The notes under the pieces are model-generated. The model had not been told where the DNA came from, did no database searches, and worked only from the letters and a program-made list of their open reading frames with translations. A program made the translations under genes and the position numbers. From contig NZ_CP126604.1 in NCBI RefSeq assembly GCF_008364625.2, forward strand, positions 3,658,001-3,722,000: DNA of 64,000 nucleotides. The letters run 5' to 3'. Shown in pieces: positions 31,984-42,019 of this stretch (position 1 is the stretch's first letter; each line of letters begins with the position of its first letter). The DNA is from Enterobacter dykesii. Its GTDB lineage: Bacteria > Pseudomonadota > Gammaproteobacteria > Enterobacterales > Enterobacteriaceae.

Positions 31984-32114
31984 ACAGAGAGAGGTCAGTC
32001 GCTTGCTGGCCTTTTTGATTTTTTTCTTCCCCTTTTGCTTCCCCTCTGCCATGTTTATATTCCTTTGTCGGGTACGCCCTGACGCGGTTTATATGTCTAC
32101 TGAGGAAGCCGGCT

Positions 32115-33155
32115 ATGCATTATCACCATATCCCCCACAGCGCTCTGGAAATTAGCCAACTGGGGTTGGGCACGATGACATTTGGTGAACAAAACAGCGA
32201 AGCCGATGCCCATGCACAACTCGATTACGCCGTCAGCCAGGGGATTAACCTGATTGATGTTGCAGAGATGTACCCTGTTCCACCACGTCCGGAAACGCAG
32301 GGACTTACCGAAACCTACGTCGGTAACTGGCTGGCAAAACACGGCAACCGTGAAAAGCTGGTGATTGCCTCCAAAGTCAGTGGCCCCGCGCGCAACAACG
32401 ATACCGGGATCCGCCCGAATCAGATCCTCGATCGCAAGAATATCCGCGCCGCACTGGACGCCAGCCTGAAGCGCCTGCAAACCGACTACCTCGATCTGTA
32501 TCAGGTGCACTGGCCGCAGCGGCCAACCAACTGCTTTGGTAAGCTCGGCTACAGCTGGAATGAGAGCGCCCCCGCCGTAACGCTGCTGGAAACCCTGGAA
32601 GCGCTGACCGAGTGCCAGCGCGCGGGAAAAATACGCTACATTGGCGTCTCTAACGAAACGGCCTTTGGCGTAATGCGCTATCTTCACCTGGCGGATAAAC
32701 ACGATCTGCCGCGTATCGTCACCATCCAGAACCCATACAGCCTGCTTAACCGTAGCTATGAGGTTGGTCTGGCCGAAGTGACGCAATATGAAGAAGTGGA
32801 ACTGCTCGCCTATTCCTGTCTCGGCTTTGGCACGCTGACGGGGAAATACCTGAACGGCGCGAAACCGGCCGGGGCGCGAAATACCCTCTTTAGCCGCTTT
32901 ACCCGCTACAGCGGCGAACAGACGCAGAAAGCGGTTGCCGCCTATGTGGATATCGCGAAGCGTCATGGTCTTGACCCTGCACAGATGGCGCTGGCCTTCG
33001 TGCGACGTCAGCCGTTTGTTGCCAGCACCCTGCTGGGCGCGACCACGATGGAACAGCTGAAAACCAATATTGAGAGTTTCCACCTGAACCTGAGTGAAGA
33101 GGTGTTAGCGGAGATTGAAGCGGTGCATCAGGTATACACATACCCGGCACCGTAA
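32115..33155 (+). CDS. tas: Aldo-keto reductase Tas
   Basis: A 346-residue NADP(H)-dependent aldo-keto reductase of TIM-barrel fold. The family catalytic residues are visible: Asp48/Tyr53 region (NLIDVAEMYPVPP), Lys in VIASKVSG and His in YQVHWPQRP. The E. coli gene was found as a suppressor of tyrosine auxotrophy under starvation; the physiological substrate is not known. It has its own terminator downstream and no close operon partner. Confidence 0.95.
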   Translation: MHYHHIPHSALEISQLGLGTMTFGEQNSEADAHAQLDYAVSQGINLIDVAEMYPVPPRPETQGLTETYVGNWLAKHGNREKLVIASKVSGPARNNDTGIRPNQILDRKNIRAALDASLKRLQTDYLDLYQVHWPQRPTNCFGKLGYSWNESAPAVTLLETLEALTECQRAGKIRYIGVSNETAFGVMRYLHLADKHDLPRIVTIQNPYSLLNRSYEVGLAEVTQYEEVELLAYSCLGFGTLTGKYLNGAKPAGARNTLFSRFTRYSGEQTQKAVAAYVDIAKRHGLDPAQMALAFVRRQPFVASTLLGATTMEQLKTNIESFHLNLSEEVLAEIEAVHQVYTYPAP

Positions 33156-33162
33156 TAAAAGC

Positions 33163-33190
33163 AAAACGGCAACACAGGTTGCCGTTTTTA
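33163..33190 (+). terminator. Intrinsic terminator of tas
   Basis: AAAACGGCAACACAGGTTGC continuing CGTTTTTA: a stem AAACGGCAAC/GTTGCCGTTT with a T run, 8 bases after the tas stop. Confidence 0.85.
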
Positions 33191-33200
33191 GGGTTTGCTT

Positions 33201-33240
33201 CCTCTCCCTGTGGGAGAGGAGTGGCGTGAGGGCATCAGGC
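33201..33240. repeat. Short intergenic repeat copy 2
   Basis: CCTCTCCCTGTGGGAGAGG forms a hairpin and is followed by AGTGGCGTGAGGGCATCAG. The same block, inverted and shortened, is at 27379-27408. The hairpin lies between the convergent genes tas and lplT and may terminate lplT. Confidence 0.65.
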
Positions 33241-33248
33241 CGCACTTA

Positions 33249-34442
33249 TCAACGCCGACGCTGCCAACCCCACAATCCCGCAATCGCCAGCGCAAACAGC
33301 CCACCAAACCCGACGCCAATCCCCACCACCGGCACACCGACTTTTACCGCCAGCGAGTAGAGCCCCAGCATTAGCAGCATCGCCAGGTTTTCACCCAAGT
33401 TTTGTACCGCGATGGCATTCCCCGCCCCGACGGTCTGCTTGCCACGTTCCTGCAGCAACGCGTTTAGCGGTACCACGAAGAAACCGCCCAGAATACCAAT
33501 CAGGATGAGGAGGACATACGCAGGCAATAATGCATGTTGCAGCGAGAAAATAAGCACCACGACGCCAATCAGGATCCCCGCGGGCATGCAGCGTGCTACC
33601 GTCTCGAGCGTCACCAGCTTCGCCGCCGCACCTGCCCCCACCACAATGCCGATGGCCACCATCGCGTTAAGATAGGTCGGCGTCGCGTTGTCGGTAATTC
33701 CAAGCGCCACCGGCACCCACAGCACCAACAGGAAGCGCAGCGTGACGCCCGCCCCCCAAAACATACTGGTTCCCATCAGGGAGAAACGCGTTTCTCCGTT
33801 ACGCCACAGCACGCGACAGGCGGTAAAGAAACTGCCGGTCATCGGTTTAAAGCGCCAGGATTGCCCCGGGCGAGCCACAGGTAGTTTAGGAATAAACAGG
33901 TTCGCCACAACTGCCCCGCCATACACCACCGCACAGATGCCCAGTGCCGCCAGGACATGCCAGTCGGCCAGTACGCCGCCCGCGACGGATCCGAGCAGGA
34001 TTGCGGCGATGGTTGACGACTCCATCAGGCCGTTGGCTTTCACCAGCTTATCGCCCGTGGTCAGTTCTCCGAGAATGCCATACTTCGCCGGGGAGTAAGC
34101 GGCAGCGCCAATGCCCACCAGCGTGTAACCAATAAACGGATTGAAGCCAAAGCAAATGCTGGCAGCACCCAGCAGCTTGAGGGCGTTGGCAAACATCATC
34201 ACCCGGCCTTTCGGGAAGCTGTCTGCCACCTGCCCTACAAACGGAGCAAAGATAATGTAAGCGCCCACAAACACCATCTGCAGGATCGGCTGGCTCCAGT
34301 CGGGGTAAAACTCGGCCTTCAGCAGCGCCAGCGTGGCAAACAACAGCGCGTTATCACCGAACGCAGAGAGAAACTGCGCAGCGATGACGGCCATCATGCC
34401 TTTCGACCTGAGCGATGTGTTAGTGTGTACTGACTCACGCAT
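33249..34442 (-). CDS. lplT: Lysophospholipid transporter LplT
   Basis: A 397-residue MFS-type flippase with about 12 membrane helices that brings lyso-phosphatidylethanolamine across the inner membrane. The product is reacylated by Aas, encoded just upstream. Motifs include [14 protein letters not shown] between helices 2 and 3 and [20 protein letters not shown]. The start MRESVHTN gives the E. coli length and overlaps the aas stop by 8 bases, so the pair is coupled. An earlier in-frame ATG exists 21 bases upstream. Confidence 0.95.
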   Translation of the reverse strand: MRESVHTNTSLRSKGMMAVIAAQFLSAFGDNALLFATLALLKAEFYPDWSQPILQMVFVGAYIIFAPFVGQVADSFPKGRVMMFANALKLLGAASICFGFNPFIGYTLVGIGAAAYSPAKYGILGELTTGDKLVKANGLMESSTIAAILLGSVAGGVLADWHVLAALGICAVVYGGAVVANLFIPKLPVARPGQSWRFKPMTGSFFTACRVLWRNGETRFSLMGTSMFWGAGVTLRFLLVLWVPVALGITDNATPTYLNAMVAIGIVVGAGAAAKLVTLETVARCMPAGILIGVVVLIFSLQHALLPAYVLLILIGILGGFFVVPLNALLQERGKQTVGAGNAIAVQNLGENLAMLLMLGLYSLAVKVGVPVVGIGVGFGGLFALAIAGLWGWQRRR

Positions 34443-36594
34443 TTTGCTGTTCCGCCTCTTCAACCATGCCTTTCAGGGTCACGAAATCGGGCTTCCCGCT
34501 ACCCAGCGCCGGGAGCTGCTTCAGGTAGCGAATATCGCGCGGCACGGCCAGTTCAGGAATACCGTGTTCGCGCGCATAGCTCAGTAACCTGTCGCGCTTA
34601 AGCTCAGCGTCGGTCGTAAACAGCACCAGCGCTTCGCCTTTGCTGGCATCACTCTTCACCACCGTCGCATGCATCTTATCCGCAGACACGGCCGTCGCCA
34701 GCTGCTCAACCATTTCCAGAGAGACCATTTCACCGGCGATTTTGGCGAAGCGTTTCGCGCGTCCCTGAATCTGTACAAAGCCTTGTTCATCAAAACGGAC
34801 AATATCACCGGTGTCGTACCAGCCGGTTTCAACCTCACCGTTGACGTTTTCCGCCGTCGGCACCTCAAGCACGCCTGGGTTTTCCACGCGCAGATAACCG
34901 TTCATCACGTTTGGCCCTTTCAGCTGCAGACGGCCACCGTCCTCAATGCCCGGCACGGCCAGCAGACGCGCGTCCATCCCCGGCAGAATTCGGCCCACCG
35001 TACCCGGCTTCGCTGCCATCGGTACGTTAATCGAGACCACGGGAGCACATTCGGTAACGCCATAGCCTTCAAGAATGCGCAGGCCAAACTTGTCCTGCCA
35101 GATCTGACGCGTGCTATCCTGCAGTTTTTCCGCACCGGCCACCACATACCGCACGCGATAGAAGTCATACGGATTGGCGAAACGCGCGTAGTTGCCGAGG
35201 AACGTTGAGGTGCCGAACAGGACGGTGCAGTTACGGTCATACACCAGCTCAGGCACAATGCGGTAATGCAGCGGGCTTGGATAGAGGAACACTTCTGCGC
35301 CGGTCAGCAGCGGCGTAAAGAGTCCCACCGTCATGCCAAAGGAGTGGAACAGCGGCAGCGCCGACATAAAACGGTCATTCGCGGTAAAGTCGGCAATGCT
35401 TTTGATCTGCTCAACGTTCGCCAGAATGCTCTTGTGGCTGTGGACGACGCCTTTCGGGTTGCCCTCCGATCCCGACGTGAAGAGGATAATCGCATCATCT
35501 TCCGGCTGCTGTTTGACCTGCGCCAGACGCGGCATCAGCAGGTGAGCAAAAATCCACAGCTTGTCGCCGGTGGTTACGTCCGCTTTCAGATCCTCCAGGA
35601 AGACCCAGCGCACCTGGGTGAGCTGCTCGGGAAGATGCCAGAGCTTGCCTTTGTCCAGGAACTGACGAGAGGTAAAGACGGTATTAATCTGGGCCGCGGT
35701 GATGGCGCTGGTCAACCCTTTCACGCCCGCCGTGTAGTTCATCATTGCCGGGATGCGCCCCCGGGAAACCGCACCAAAAATCACCGCCGCGCTGATGCCC
35801 GCGTTAGGCAGCATCAGGCCAATCTTTTCGCCCTTTTTGCTGTACTTCTCCAGAATGCGGCCCACAAACAGGGTCTTGGTCAGCAGCTTGCGATAGGTAT
35901 CCGGGGTAAAGTTGACGTCTTCGATGCAGTTTTTCTTCGCGCCATAGCGGTGCTGCGCGGAAAGCAGAGATTCGTACAGCGTTTCGCGCGGGCGCACGGC
36001 CATGCGCGCTTCCATCATAATCTGGTGCAGCATTTCCCCGGCGATTTTACGGCGATCGCGGGCACGCGGCGCGTCCGGCATCGGTAACGACGTGGGCGGC
36101 AGAATGTGCAGCGTGATTTTTGGGAACAGACGCTGCTTCACCAGCCCTTTCAGGCGGCTAAAATGCGTTAGCTCTGCGCCTTCAATGCGCAGCGGCACCA
36201 CGGTCGCTTTTGATTTCGCGGCAACAAACCCCGCGCCGTCGTAGATTTTCATCAGCGAACCGGTCACTGAAATACGCCCTTCCGGGAAAATAACCACCGG
36301 ACGCCCCTGCTCAACCAGACGCACCAGATGCTTAATCATCATCGGCTTTGTCGGGTCGAGCGGCACAAAATCAATCAGCGGCGTGAGCCAGCGCATGTAC
36401 CACTGCTGGCTGATAGAGGTATAGACCGCAAACACCGGGCGCACGGGTAAAAATAGCGCCAGCAGAATGCCGTCTATAAAGGAAACATGATTTGGCGTGA
36501 TAAGAACGCGTTCGCCGCGAAGGGCCTGGGCATCGCCAGTGACGCGGATGCGAAAAAGAATACGGAAGAGTGTACGGAAGAACCCAAATAGCAT
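34435..36594 (-). CDS. aas: Bifunctional lysophospholipid acyltransferase / acyl-ACP synthetase Aas
   Basis: A 719-residue inner-membrane enzyme that reacylates 2-acyl-lysophosphatidylethanolamine. The N-terminal PlsC-like domain has NHVSFIDG (HX4D motif) and [10 protein letters not shown]. The C-terminal AMP-forming domain has the ATP loop [20 protein letters not shown] and [11 protein letters not shown]. The start MLFGFFRT preceded by GGGAG gives the exact family length; a start 84 bases upstream is rejected. OmrA RNA lies just upstream. Confidence 0.96.
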   Translation of the reverse strand: MLFGFFRTLFRILFRIRVTGDAQALRGERVLITPNHVSFIDGILLALFLPVRPVFAVYTSISQQWYMRWLTPLIDFVPLDPTKPMMIKHLVRLVEQGRPVVIFPEGRISVTGSLMKIYDGAGFVAAKSKATVVPLRIEGAELTHFSRLKGLVKQRLFPKITLHILPPTSLPMPDAPRARDRRKIAGEMLHQIMMEARMAVRPRETLYESLLSAQHRYGAKKNCIEDVNFTPDTYRKLLTKTLFVGRILEKYSKKGEKIGLMLPNAGISAAVIFGAVSRGRIPAMMNYTAGVKGLTSAITAAQINTVFTSRQFLDKGKLWHLPEQLTQVRWVFLEDLKADVTTGDKLWIFAHLLMPRLAQVKQQPEDDAIILFTSGSEGNPKGVVHSHKSILANVEQIKSIADFTANDRFMSALPLFHSFGMTVGLFTPLLTGAEVFLYPSPLHYRIVPELVYDRNCTVLFGTSTFLGNYARFANPYDFYRVRYVVAGAEKLQDSTRQIWQDKFGLRILEGYGVTECAPVVSINVPMAAKPGTVGRILPGMDARLLAVPGIEDGGRLQLKGPNVMNGYLRVENPGVLEVPTAENVNGEVETGWYDTGDIVRFDEQGFVQIQGRAKRFAKIAGEMVSLEMVEQLATAVSADKMHATVVKSDASKGEALVLFTTDAELKRDRLLSYAREHGIPELAVPRDIRYLKQLPALGSGKPDFVTLKGMVEEAEQQNA

Positions 36595-36689
36595 CTCAAC
36601 TCCCTTTGCCAGCCAGTGTGGAGGGTTGATAGTAAATGGTGGCAGATTACACGAGAAGTGATACGGGAGCGACAGCAAAAGTGGAGGCG

Positions 36690-36775
36690 AAAAAAAACCT
36701 GCGCATCCGCGCAGGTTGGTGCAAGAGATGAGTACGAAGCCGTACTAAGAATTCTCACCAATCAATACCTCTGGG
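36690..36775 (-). ncRNA. omrA: OmrA small regulatory RNA
   Basis: About 86 nt, read on the minus strand. It begins CCCAGAGGTATTGATTGGTG, the conserved 5' seed of OmrA/OmrB, and ends with the hairpin ACCTGCGCGGATGCGCAGGT and eight T. A candidate -10, TACAGT (36782-36787), lies 6 bases upstream. OmrA is induced by EnvZ-OmpR and with Hfq represses outer-membrane receptors such as CirA, FecA, FepA, OmpT and the csgD and ompR mRNAs. Only one copy is seen; E. coli has omrA and omrB in tandem at this place. Confidence 0.95.
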
Positions 36776-37019
36776 ATCTCGACTGTATCAATCCTGTTAA
36801 CGTTCCCGCTATCAGACAATCGCAACAGCCTGAGGCAAAGTGTAACCAAAGGTTCAGATTGACATTTTTCAGACATGACTGCGCGTGTAACGATTACACT
36901 ACCAGTGTTGTCCTGCGTCACGTTTGTGGAGAGCGAAAATCCGCTCCCCTTGAATGCGCGGCGCTTTTCCGCAACACTATTTGGTGTGTAAACGCTTACC
37001 CCCAATAAGAAGGTAATGA
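36776..37019. promoter_or_regulatory. omrA-galR divergent control region
   Basis: This 244-bp stretch contains no second OmrA/OmrB-like terminator. Upstream of omrA it contains GTGTAACCAAAGGTTCAGAT (from about 36840), an AT-rich block where OmpR sites are expected. Just before galR it has GTGTAAACGCTTACCC (36986-37001), a close match to the galactose operator pattern GTGNAANCGNTTNCAC, implying autoregulation by GalR or GalS. Confidence 0.6.
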
Positions 37020-38036
37020 ATGGCGACAATAAAGGATGTGGCCCGTCTGGCAGGCGTGTCGGTGGCAACCGTCTCCCGCGTGATTAACGATTCACCGAAA
37101 GCCAGTGACGCATCGCGCCAGGCGGTACAAAACGCCATGGAATCCCTTAACTATCATCCCAATGCCAATGCCCGCGCGCTCGCCCAGCAGTCCACCGAAA
37201 CCATTGGGCTGGTGGTGGGCGATGTTTCCGACCCCTTTTTCGGCGCCATGGTGAAAGCGGTTGAACAGGTCTCTTATCAGACGGGTAATTTTTTGCTGAT
37301 CGGCAATGGCTATCATAATGAGCAAAAAGAACGCCAGGCCATCGAACAGCTGATCCGCCACCGCTGCGCGGCGCTGGTAGTTCACGCCAAAATGATCCCG
37401 GATGCCGAGCTGATTCACCTGATGAAGCAGATGCCCGGAATGGTGATCATCAACCGCATTATTCCCGGGTTTGAAAAACGCTGTGTGGCCCTCGACGACC
37501 GCTACGGCGCCTGGCTTGCGACCCGTCATCTGATTCAACAGGGCCATACCCGAATTGGCTATCTCTGTTCCAATCACCCGATTTCTGATGCGGAAGACCG
37601 CCTGCAGGGCTACTACGACGCCCTGCGTGAAAACGGTCTGCCGTGTAACGATCGTCTGGTGGCCTACGGTGAACCGGATGAGAGCGGCGGTGAACAGGCC
37701 ATGACCGAACTGCTGGGTCGCGGACGAAATTTCACGGCGGTTGCCAGCTATAACGACTCCATGGCCGCGGGGGCAATGGGGGTGCTGAATGACAACGGGA
37801 TTGAGGTACCGGCAGAAATTTCGCTGATTGGCTTCGATGACGTGTTGGTCTCTCGCTATGTGCGCCCGCGTCTGACCACCGTGCGCTACCCGATTATCAC
37901 CATGGCGACGCAGGCCGCCGAGCTGGCGCTAGCGCTGGCTGAACAGCGCCAGCCGCCGGATATTACGCATCTGTTTAGCCCGACGCTGGTTCGCCGTCAC
38001 TCCGTTGCGTCACCTGCGGAAGCGCAGAGCGAATAA
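37020..38036 (+). CDS. galR: Galactose repressor GalR
   Basis: A 338-residue LacI/GalR-family repressor. The helix-turn-helix and hinge are at residues 1-60 (MATIKDVARLAGVSVATVSR), followed by the sugar-binding core. It represses gal and mgl genes and is released by galactose. It is five residues shorter than the E. coli protein at the C terminus. Its 3' end overlaps the convergent GNAT gene by 40 bases, which is not the case in E. coli where lysA follows. Confidence 0.95.
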   Translation: MATIKDVARLAGVSVATVSRVINDSPKASDASRQAVQNAMESLNYHPNANARALAQQSTETIGLVVGDVSDPFFGAMVKAVEQVSYQTGNFLLIGNGYHNEQKERQAIEQLIRHRCAALVVHAKMIPDAELIHLMKQMPGMVIINRIIPGFEKRCVALDDRYGAWLATRHLIQQGHTRIGYLCSNHPISDAEDRLQGYYDALRENGLPCNDRLVAYGEPDESGGEQAMTELLGRGRNFTAVASYNDSMAAGAMGVLNDNGIEVPAEISLIGFDDVLVSRYVRPRLTTVRYPIITMATQAAELALALAEQRQPPDITHLFSPTLVRRHSVASPAEAQSE

Positions 38037-38482
38037 CGATAGAGGTGAACCCTCGTGTTGGGGTATTCCAGCCCATCACCAATATACTGCCAGCCGTAAC
38101 GTTCGTAGAAGTCGCGGCAGGCAGACCAGAGGTGCAGTTCTTCATATCCCGCCTGCGCGGCCCAGGAAATAACATGCTGCTGTAGCTTTCCTGCCAGTCC
38201 CTTGCCTCGCGCCGCGTCGTCAACGTAGAGCGCCGCCAGCCACGGAAAGAGATCCTGACGGGTGATCAAATCGCAGCGCCAGAGCCCTACCGTACCAACA
38301 AGCTGTTCGTCTTCTACGGCGATAAAGGTCAGCGGTAATGCTCCCGGCGTCTGGCTGTGCTCAATAATGCTGTGGAAAAATTCCCGAGAAAGCCCTTCGC
38401 CAAAGGCCTGCCAGAGCCAGTCGGTGACCTGCTCCGCATAGTGCGGTGCCTGGTAAAGCGGGAGGATGGCTATCTTTTTCAC
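37997..38482 (-). CDS. GNAT-family N-acetyltransferase
   Basis: A 161-residue protein with the acetyl-CoA loop of the GNAT fold (LYVDDAARGKGLAGKLQQH, residues about 86-105) and a C-terminal YERYGWQYIGDG strand typical of small-molecule acetyltransferases. It starts with GTG (MKKIAIL), preceded by CAGGTGAAA. The substrate is unknown. The last 40 bases overlap galR on the other strand. The gene is absent from this place in E. coli K-12 from memory, so it is an accessory insertion shared with the next gene. Confidence 0.85.
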   Translation of the reverse strand: MKKIAILPLYQAPHYAEQVTDWLWQAFGEGLSREFFHSIIEHSQTPGALPLTFIAVEDEQLVGTVGLWRCDLITRQDLFPWLAALYVDDAARGKGLAGKLQQHVISWAAQAGYEELHLWSACRDFYERYGWQYIGDGLEYPNTRVHLYRYSLCASAGDATE

Positions 38483-38701
38483 GTTTCACCTGCGTTTTCT
38501 CATGTTTTGCTGGCCTGTCGCCCCAGCTCGGTTCGGCGATTATTTTACCAGAGTCAGACTATTTCGTTTTACTTCACGCAGGCCAGACGAATCGTGACCA
38601 AAAAGCGTGATCGTGGCAGAAGTTTTGCGCTTCCCGCATCGCTTATACGCCGTGAGGTCTGTGTTAAACTGCAAATCATTACGTGGAAGCAGGAATGTAG
38701 A

Positions 38702-39739
38702 ATGGCAACAATGCTGGATGTCTCACTGCGTGCGGGCGTGTCGAAGGCTACCGTCTCGCGCGTGCTGAACGGCACAGGTCAGGTTAAAGAGAGTACGCGT
38801 CAGCAGGTCTTTGCTGCGATGGAAGAGCTGGGCTATCGCCCGAACTTTCTCGCGCGTTCACTGGCTAACCAGACCAGCAACAGCATTGGCCTGGTCGTCT
38901 CGACCTTCGACGGCTTTTACTTTGGTCGTCTTCTCCAGCAGGCGTCGCGGCAGACGGAAACTCACGGGAAACAGCTGATCGTCACCGACGGTCACGACGC
39001 GCCGGAACAGGAAGAACAGGCGGTGCAGATGCTGGCCGATCGCCAGTGCGATGCCATCGTGCTTTACACGCGCTATATGAGCGAAAAAGCGATCGTCAAA
39101 CTGATGAATACCGTGAAAACGCCGCTGGTGGTCATTAACCGCGAAGTGAGCCAGGCGCCGGATCGCTGCGTGTTTTTCGAACAGCAGGATGCCGCGTTTA
39201 AGGCCGTGGATTACCTGATCGCCCAGGGCCATCGGGAGATCGCCTGTATCACCGTTCCGATCCATACCCCAACCGGGAAAGCGCGGCTGATGGGCTACCG
39301 TAAAGCGCTGGAAAAGCACGGCATTCGCCTGGACGAGCGTCGGATAAAGTACGGCGATGCGGGAATGACGCGGGGATACGAGCTGTGCAAGGAGTTGATT
39401 GCCGACGGAGTGCCGTTTAGCGCCTTGTTTGCCTGTAACGACGATATGGCGCTGGGTGCGTCCAAAGCGTTACACCAGGCAGGGCTTAAAATTCCGCAGG
39501 ATATTTCACTGTTCGGCTTTGACGATGCCCCAAGCGCGAAATGGCTGGAGCCTGCGCTCTCATCGGTTTATCTGCCCATCGACAATATGATTGTCACGGC
39601 CATCGATCAGGCGATCCGGCTGGCAAAAAACCAGCCGGTCGATGCCATCCCGCCGTTTACCGGCACGCTGGTGTTACGCGATTCGGTCACAACGGGGCCG
39701 TACTTTCATCAGATGAGTTCTAAAGCCAGCAGTTCCTGA
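38702..39739 (+). CDS. LacI-family transcriptional regulator (AscG-like)
   Basis: A 345-residue repressor with an N-terminal helix-turn-helix (MATMLDVSLRAGVSKATVSR) and a periplasmic-binding-protein-like core ending FGFDDAPSAKWLEPALSSV. It resembles AscG, the repressor of the beta-glucoside asc operon, but no asc or other sugar operon lies nearby, so the effector and targets are unknown. The frame is open far upstream of 38702, but the HTH fixes this start, preceded by GCAGGAATGTAGA. Its 3' end overlaps lysA by 31 bases, tail to tail. Confidence 0.88.
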   Translation: MATMLDVSLRAGVSKATVSRVLNGTGQVKESTRQQVFAAMEELGYRPNFLARSLANQTSNSIGLVVSTFDGFYFGRLLQQASRQTETHGKQLIVTDGHDAPEQEEQAVQMLADRQCDAIVLYTRYMSEKAIVKLMNTVKTPLVVINREVSQAPDRCVFFEQQDAAFKAVDYLIAQGHREIACITVPIHTPTGKARLMGYRKALEKHGIRLDERRIKYGDAGMTRGYELCKELIADGVPFSALFACNDDMALGASKALHQAGLKIPQDISLFGFDDAPSAKWLEPALSSVYLPIDNMIVTAIDQAIRLAKNQPVDAIPPFTGTLVLRDSVTTGPYFHQMSSKASSS

Positions 39740-40971
39740 ATGGTCTGACGACGACGGATCAGCCGTGCCTTGCCGTTATCAAACAGCACTTCCGGCAGCA
39801 GCGGGCGGCTGTTGTAGTTAGATGACATCGACGCCCCGTAGGCACCGGTATCATGCAGCACAAGATAATCACCCGGTTTGACCTCTGGCAGCGCGCGGGT
39901 CTCCACTTTGCCGCCTTCCTGCTGGGTAAACACATCACCCGATTCGCACAGCGGGCCCGCAACGACCGTCTCAACCCGCGGCGCCTGAGTTAAATCACGG
40001 CCGTCGGCGGCCAGGGCGGTAATGTGGTGATAGCTGCCGTACATGGACGGACGCATCAGGTCGTTAAAACCTGCGTCAATCAATACGAAGTGGCGAGACC
40101 CCATCTCTTTCACGCTGCGCACCTGTGAAACCAGCACGCCGGCTTCCGCCACCAGGAAACGACCCGGCTCAATTTCCAGCTTCACCGAGTGGCCCAGATG
40201 CGCGGCGATTTGGTCACGCGCGGCGCTCCACAGACCGTAGTAGTGATCGGTATCGATCGCCTCTTCGCCTTCGCGATAAGGAATGGAGAGACCGCCGCCG
40301 GCTGAGATCGCCTCAAGATCCTGGCCAAAGTCGACAACCTGGCGCACCATCGCGCCGCACACCTGCTCCAGGTGGCCGTAATCCACGCCAGAGCCAATAT
40401 GCATATGAATACCCACCAGCTTCAGGCCGTAGCGCTGTAATACCTCCAGCGCGGCAGGCATATCGGCATACCAGATCCCGTGCTTGCTGTTTTCGCCGCC
40501 GGTATTGGTTTTTTGGCTGTGACCATGACCAAAGCCCGGATTCACGCGCAGCCAGACGCGATGGCCGAAAGAAACCTGACCCAGCTGCTCCAGCATATCC
40601 ACAGAACCGGCATTCACCGGGATCTGCAGCTCGTGGACGCGCGCAAGCGTCGCATCGTCGATCACATCGGCGGTGAAGACGATCGCGTCGCCGTCGGCTT
40701 TCGGATCGAATCCGGCCGCCAGCGCACGCTCGATTTCGCCAAGCGAGACGGAATCGACCTTCACGCCCAGCTCACGCATCAGGCGCAGAATATGAATATT
40801 GGAGCATGCCTTCTGGGCAAAACGCACCACGTCAAACTGATGCAGGGCGGCGATCTTCTCGCGAACGATCTGCGCGTCGTAGACCCACACCGGGCAGCCA
40901 AACTCGGCGGGCAGGCGCAGCAGGTTGTCGGCGTTCAAATCGGTATCAGTCTGGTTCAGCGGGCGTGGCAT
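39709..40971 (-). CDS. lysA: Diaminopimelate decarboxylase
   Basis: A 420-residue PLP enzyme of alanine-racemase fold that turns meso-diaminopimelate into lysine, the last step of lysine synthesis. The PLP lysine is in VVRFAQKACSN near residue 54, the active Cys in GPLCESGDVF, and the phosphate loop in SAGGGLSIPY. The length equals E. coli LysA. It is divergent from its activator lysR, with 121 bases between them, and overlaps the LacI-type gene at its 3' end. Confidence 0.97.
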   Translation of the reverse strand: MPRPLNQTDTDLNADNLLRLPAEFGCPVWVYDAQIVREKIAALHQFDVVRFAQKACSNIHILRLMRELGVKVDSVSLGEIERALAAGFDPKADGDAIVFTADVIDDATLARVHELQIPVNAGSVDMLEQLGQVSFGHRVWLRVNPGFGHGHSQKTNTGGENSKHGIWYADMPAALEVLQRYGLKLVGIHMHIGSGVDYGHLEQVCGAMVRQVVDFGQDLEAISAGGGLSIPYREGEEAIDTDHYYGLWSAARDQIAAHLGHSVKLEIEPGRFLVAEAGVLVSQVRSVKEMGSRHFVLIDAGFNDLMRPSMYGSYHHITALAADGRDLTQAPRVETVVAGPLCESGDVFTQQEGGKVETRALPEVKPGDYLVLHDTGAYGASMSSNYNSRPLLPEVLFDNGKARLIRRRQTIQELLALELI

Positions 40972-41092
40972 GGTCTTCTCCGGGTAAATGCGTTTTGATG
41001 ATTACGCCACAGCGCGAAGAGAATAAAAAATATCGTTTTATCGCAAGTCTATGCAAAAATGATATGGACAGTTCTCTGCTTTCAGGTGCCCT

Positions 41093-42019
41093 ATGCCCGC
41101 CGTCAATTTACGCCATATCGAGATTTTTCACGCCGTGATGACCACCGGCAATCTCACCGAAGCCGCACAGATGCTGCATACCTCGCAGCCGACGGTGAGC
41201 CGCGAGCTGGCCCGCTTCGAGAAAGTGCTGGGGCTGAAGCTGTTCGAGCGTACCCGGGGCAGGCTTCACCCGACGGTGCAGGGGTTACGCCTGTTCGAGG
41301 AAGTTCAGCGCTCCTGGTACGGACTGGACAGAATAGTGAGTGCTGCGGAAAGCCTGCGCGAGTTTCGCCAGGGCGAGCTGTCGATCGTCTGCCTGCCCGT
41401 CTTTTCGCAATCCTTTTTGCCGATGCTGCTGCAGCCCTTTCTGGCCCGATACCCGGAGGTCAGCCTCACTATCGTGCCTCAGGAATCACCTCTGCTTGAA
41501 GAGTGGCTTTCGGCCCAGCGCCATGATTTAGGGCTAACCGAAACCCTTTCCACGCCAGCGGGAACGGCGCGCACGGAGCTGATCTCGTTAGATGAAGTGT
41601 GCGTTCTGCCCGCCGGGCATCCGCTTGCCGGTAAGGCGTTGCTCACGCCAGAGGATTTCCACGGGGAAAACTACATTAGCCTGTCGCAGACCGACAGTTA
41701 CAGACAGCTGCTGGATACGCTATTTGCCGAGCATCAGGTCAAACGGCGAATGGTGGTGGAAACGCACAGCGCGGCTTCGATTTGCGCGATGGTGCGTGCG
41801 GGCGTCGGCGTCGCGGTGGTGAATCCGCTCACGGCGCTGGACTATGCCGGAAGCGGGATCGTCATCCGCCGCTTTAGCGTTTCCGTCCCGTTCACCGTGA
41901 GCCTGATCCGCCCGCTGCACCGTCCGGCTTCCGCGCTGGTGGACGCTTTCACCGAACACTTAATGGAGCACGCGCGTCAGGTGGCGCTTCGTTTACCTGA
42001 CCTGCAAAACCCCTCATGA
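41093..42019 (+). CDS. lysR: LysR, activator of lysA
   Basis: A 308-residue founder of the LTTR family, with helix-turn-helix at residues 15-60 ([20 protein letters not shown]) and the effector domain behind. It activates lysA when diaminopimelate accumulates and is repressed by lysine. It is transcribed away from lysA. The 3' end overlaps ygeA by 6 bases, tail to tail. Confidence 0.96.
   Translation: MPAVNLRHIEIFHAVMTTGNLTEAAQMLHTSQPTVSRELARFEKVLGLKLFERTRGRLHPTVQGLRLFEEVQRSWYGLDRIVSAAESLREFRQGELSIVCLPVFSQSFLPMLLQPFLARYPEVSLTIVPQESPLLEEWLSAQRHDLGLTETLSTPAGTARTELISLDEVCVLPAGHPLAGKALLTPEDFHGENYISLSQTDSYRQLLDTLFAEHQVKRRMVVETHSAASICAMVRAGVGVAVVNPLTALDYAGSGIVIRRFSVSVPFTVSLIRPLHRPASALVDAFTEHLMEHARQVALRLPDLQNPS

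Noticed and set aside
38357..38701. N-terminal extension of the LacI-type regulator
   Set aside because: The frame is open upstream, but LacI proteins begin with the helix-turn-helix, and 38702 has a suitable start; the extension overlaps the GNAT gene start on the other strand.
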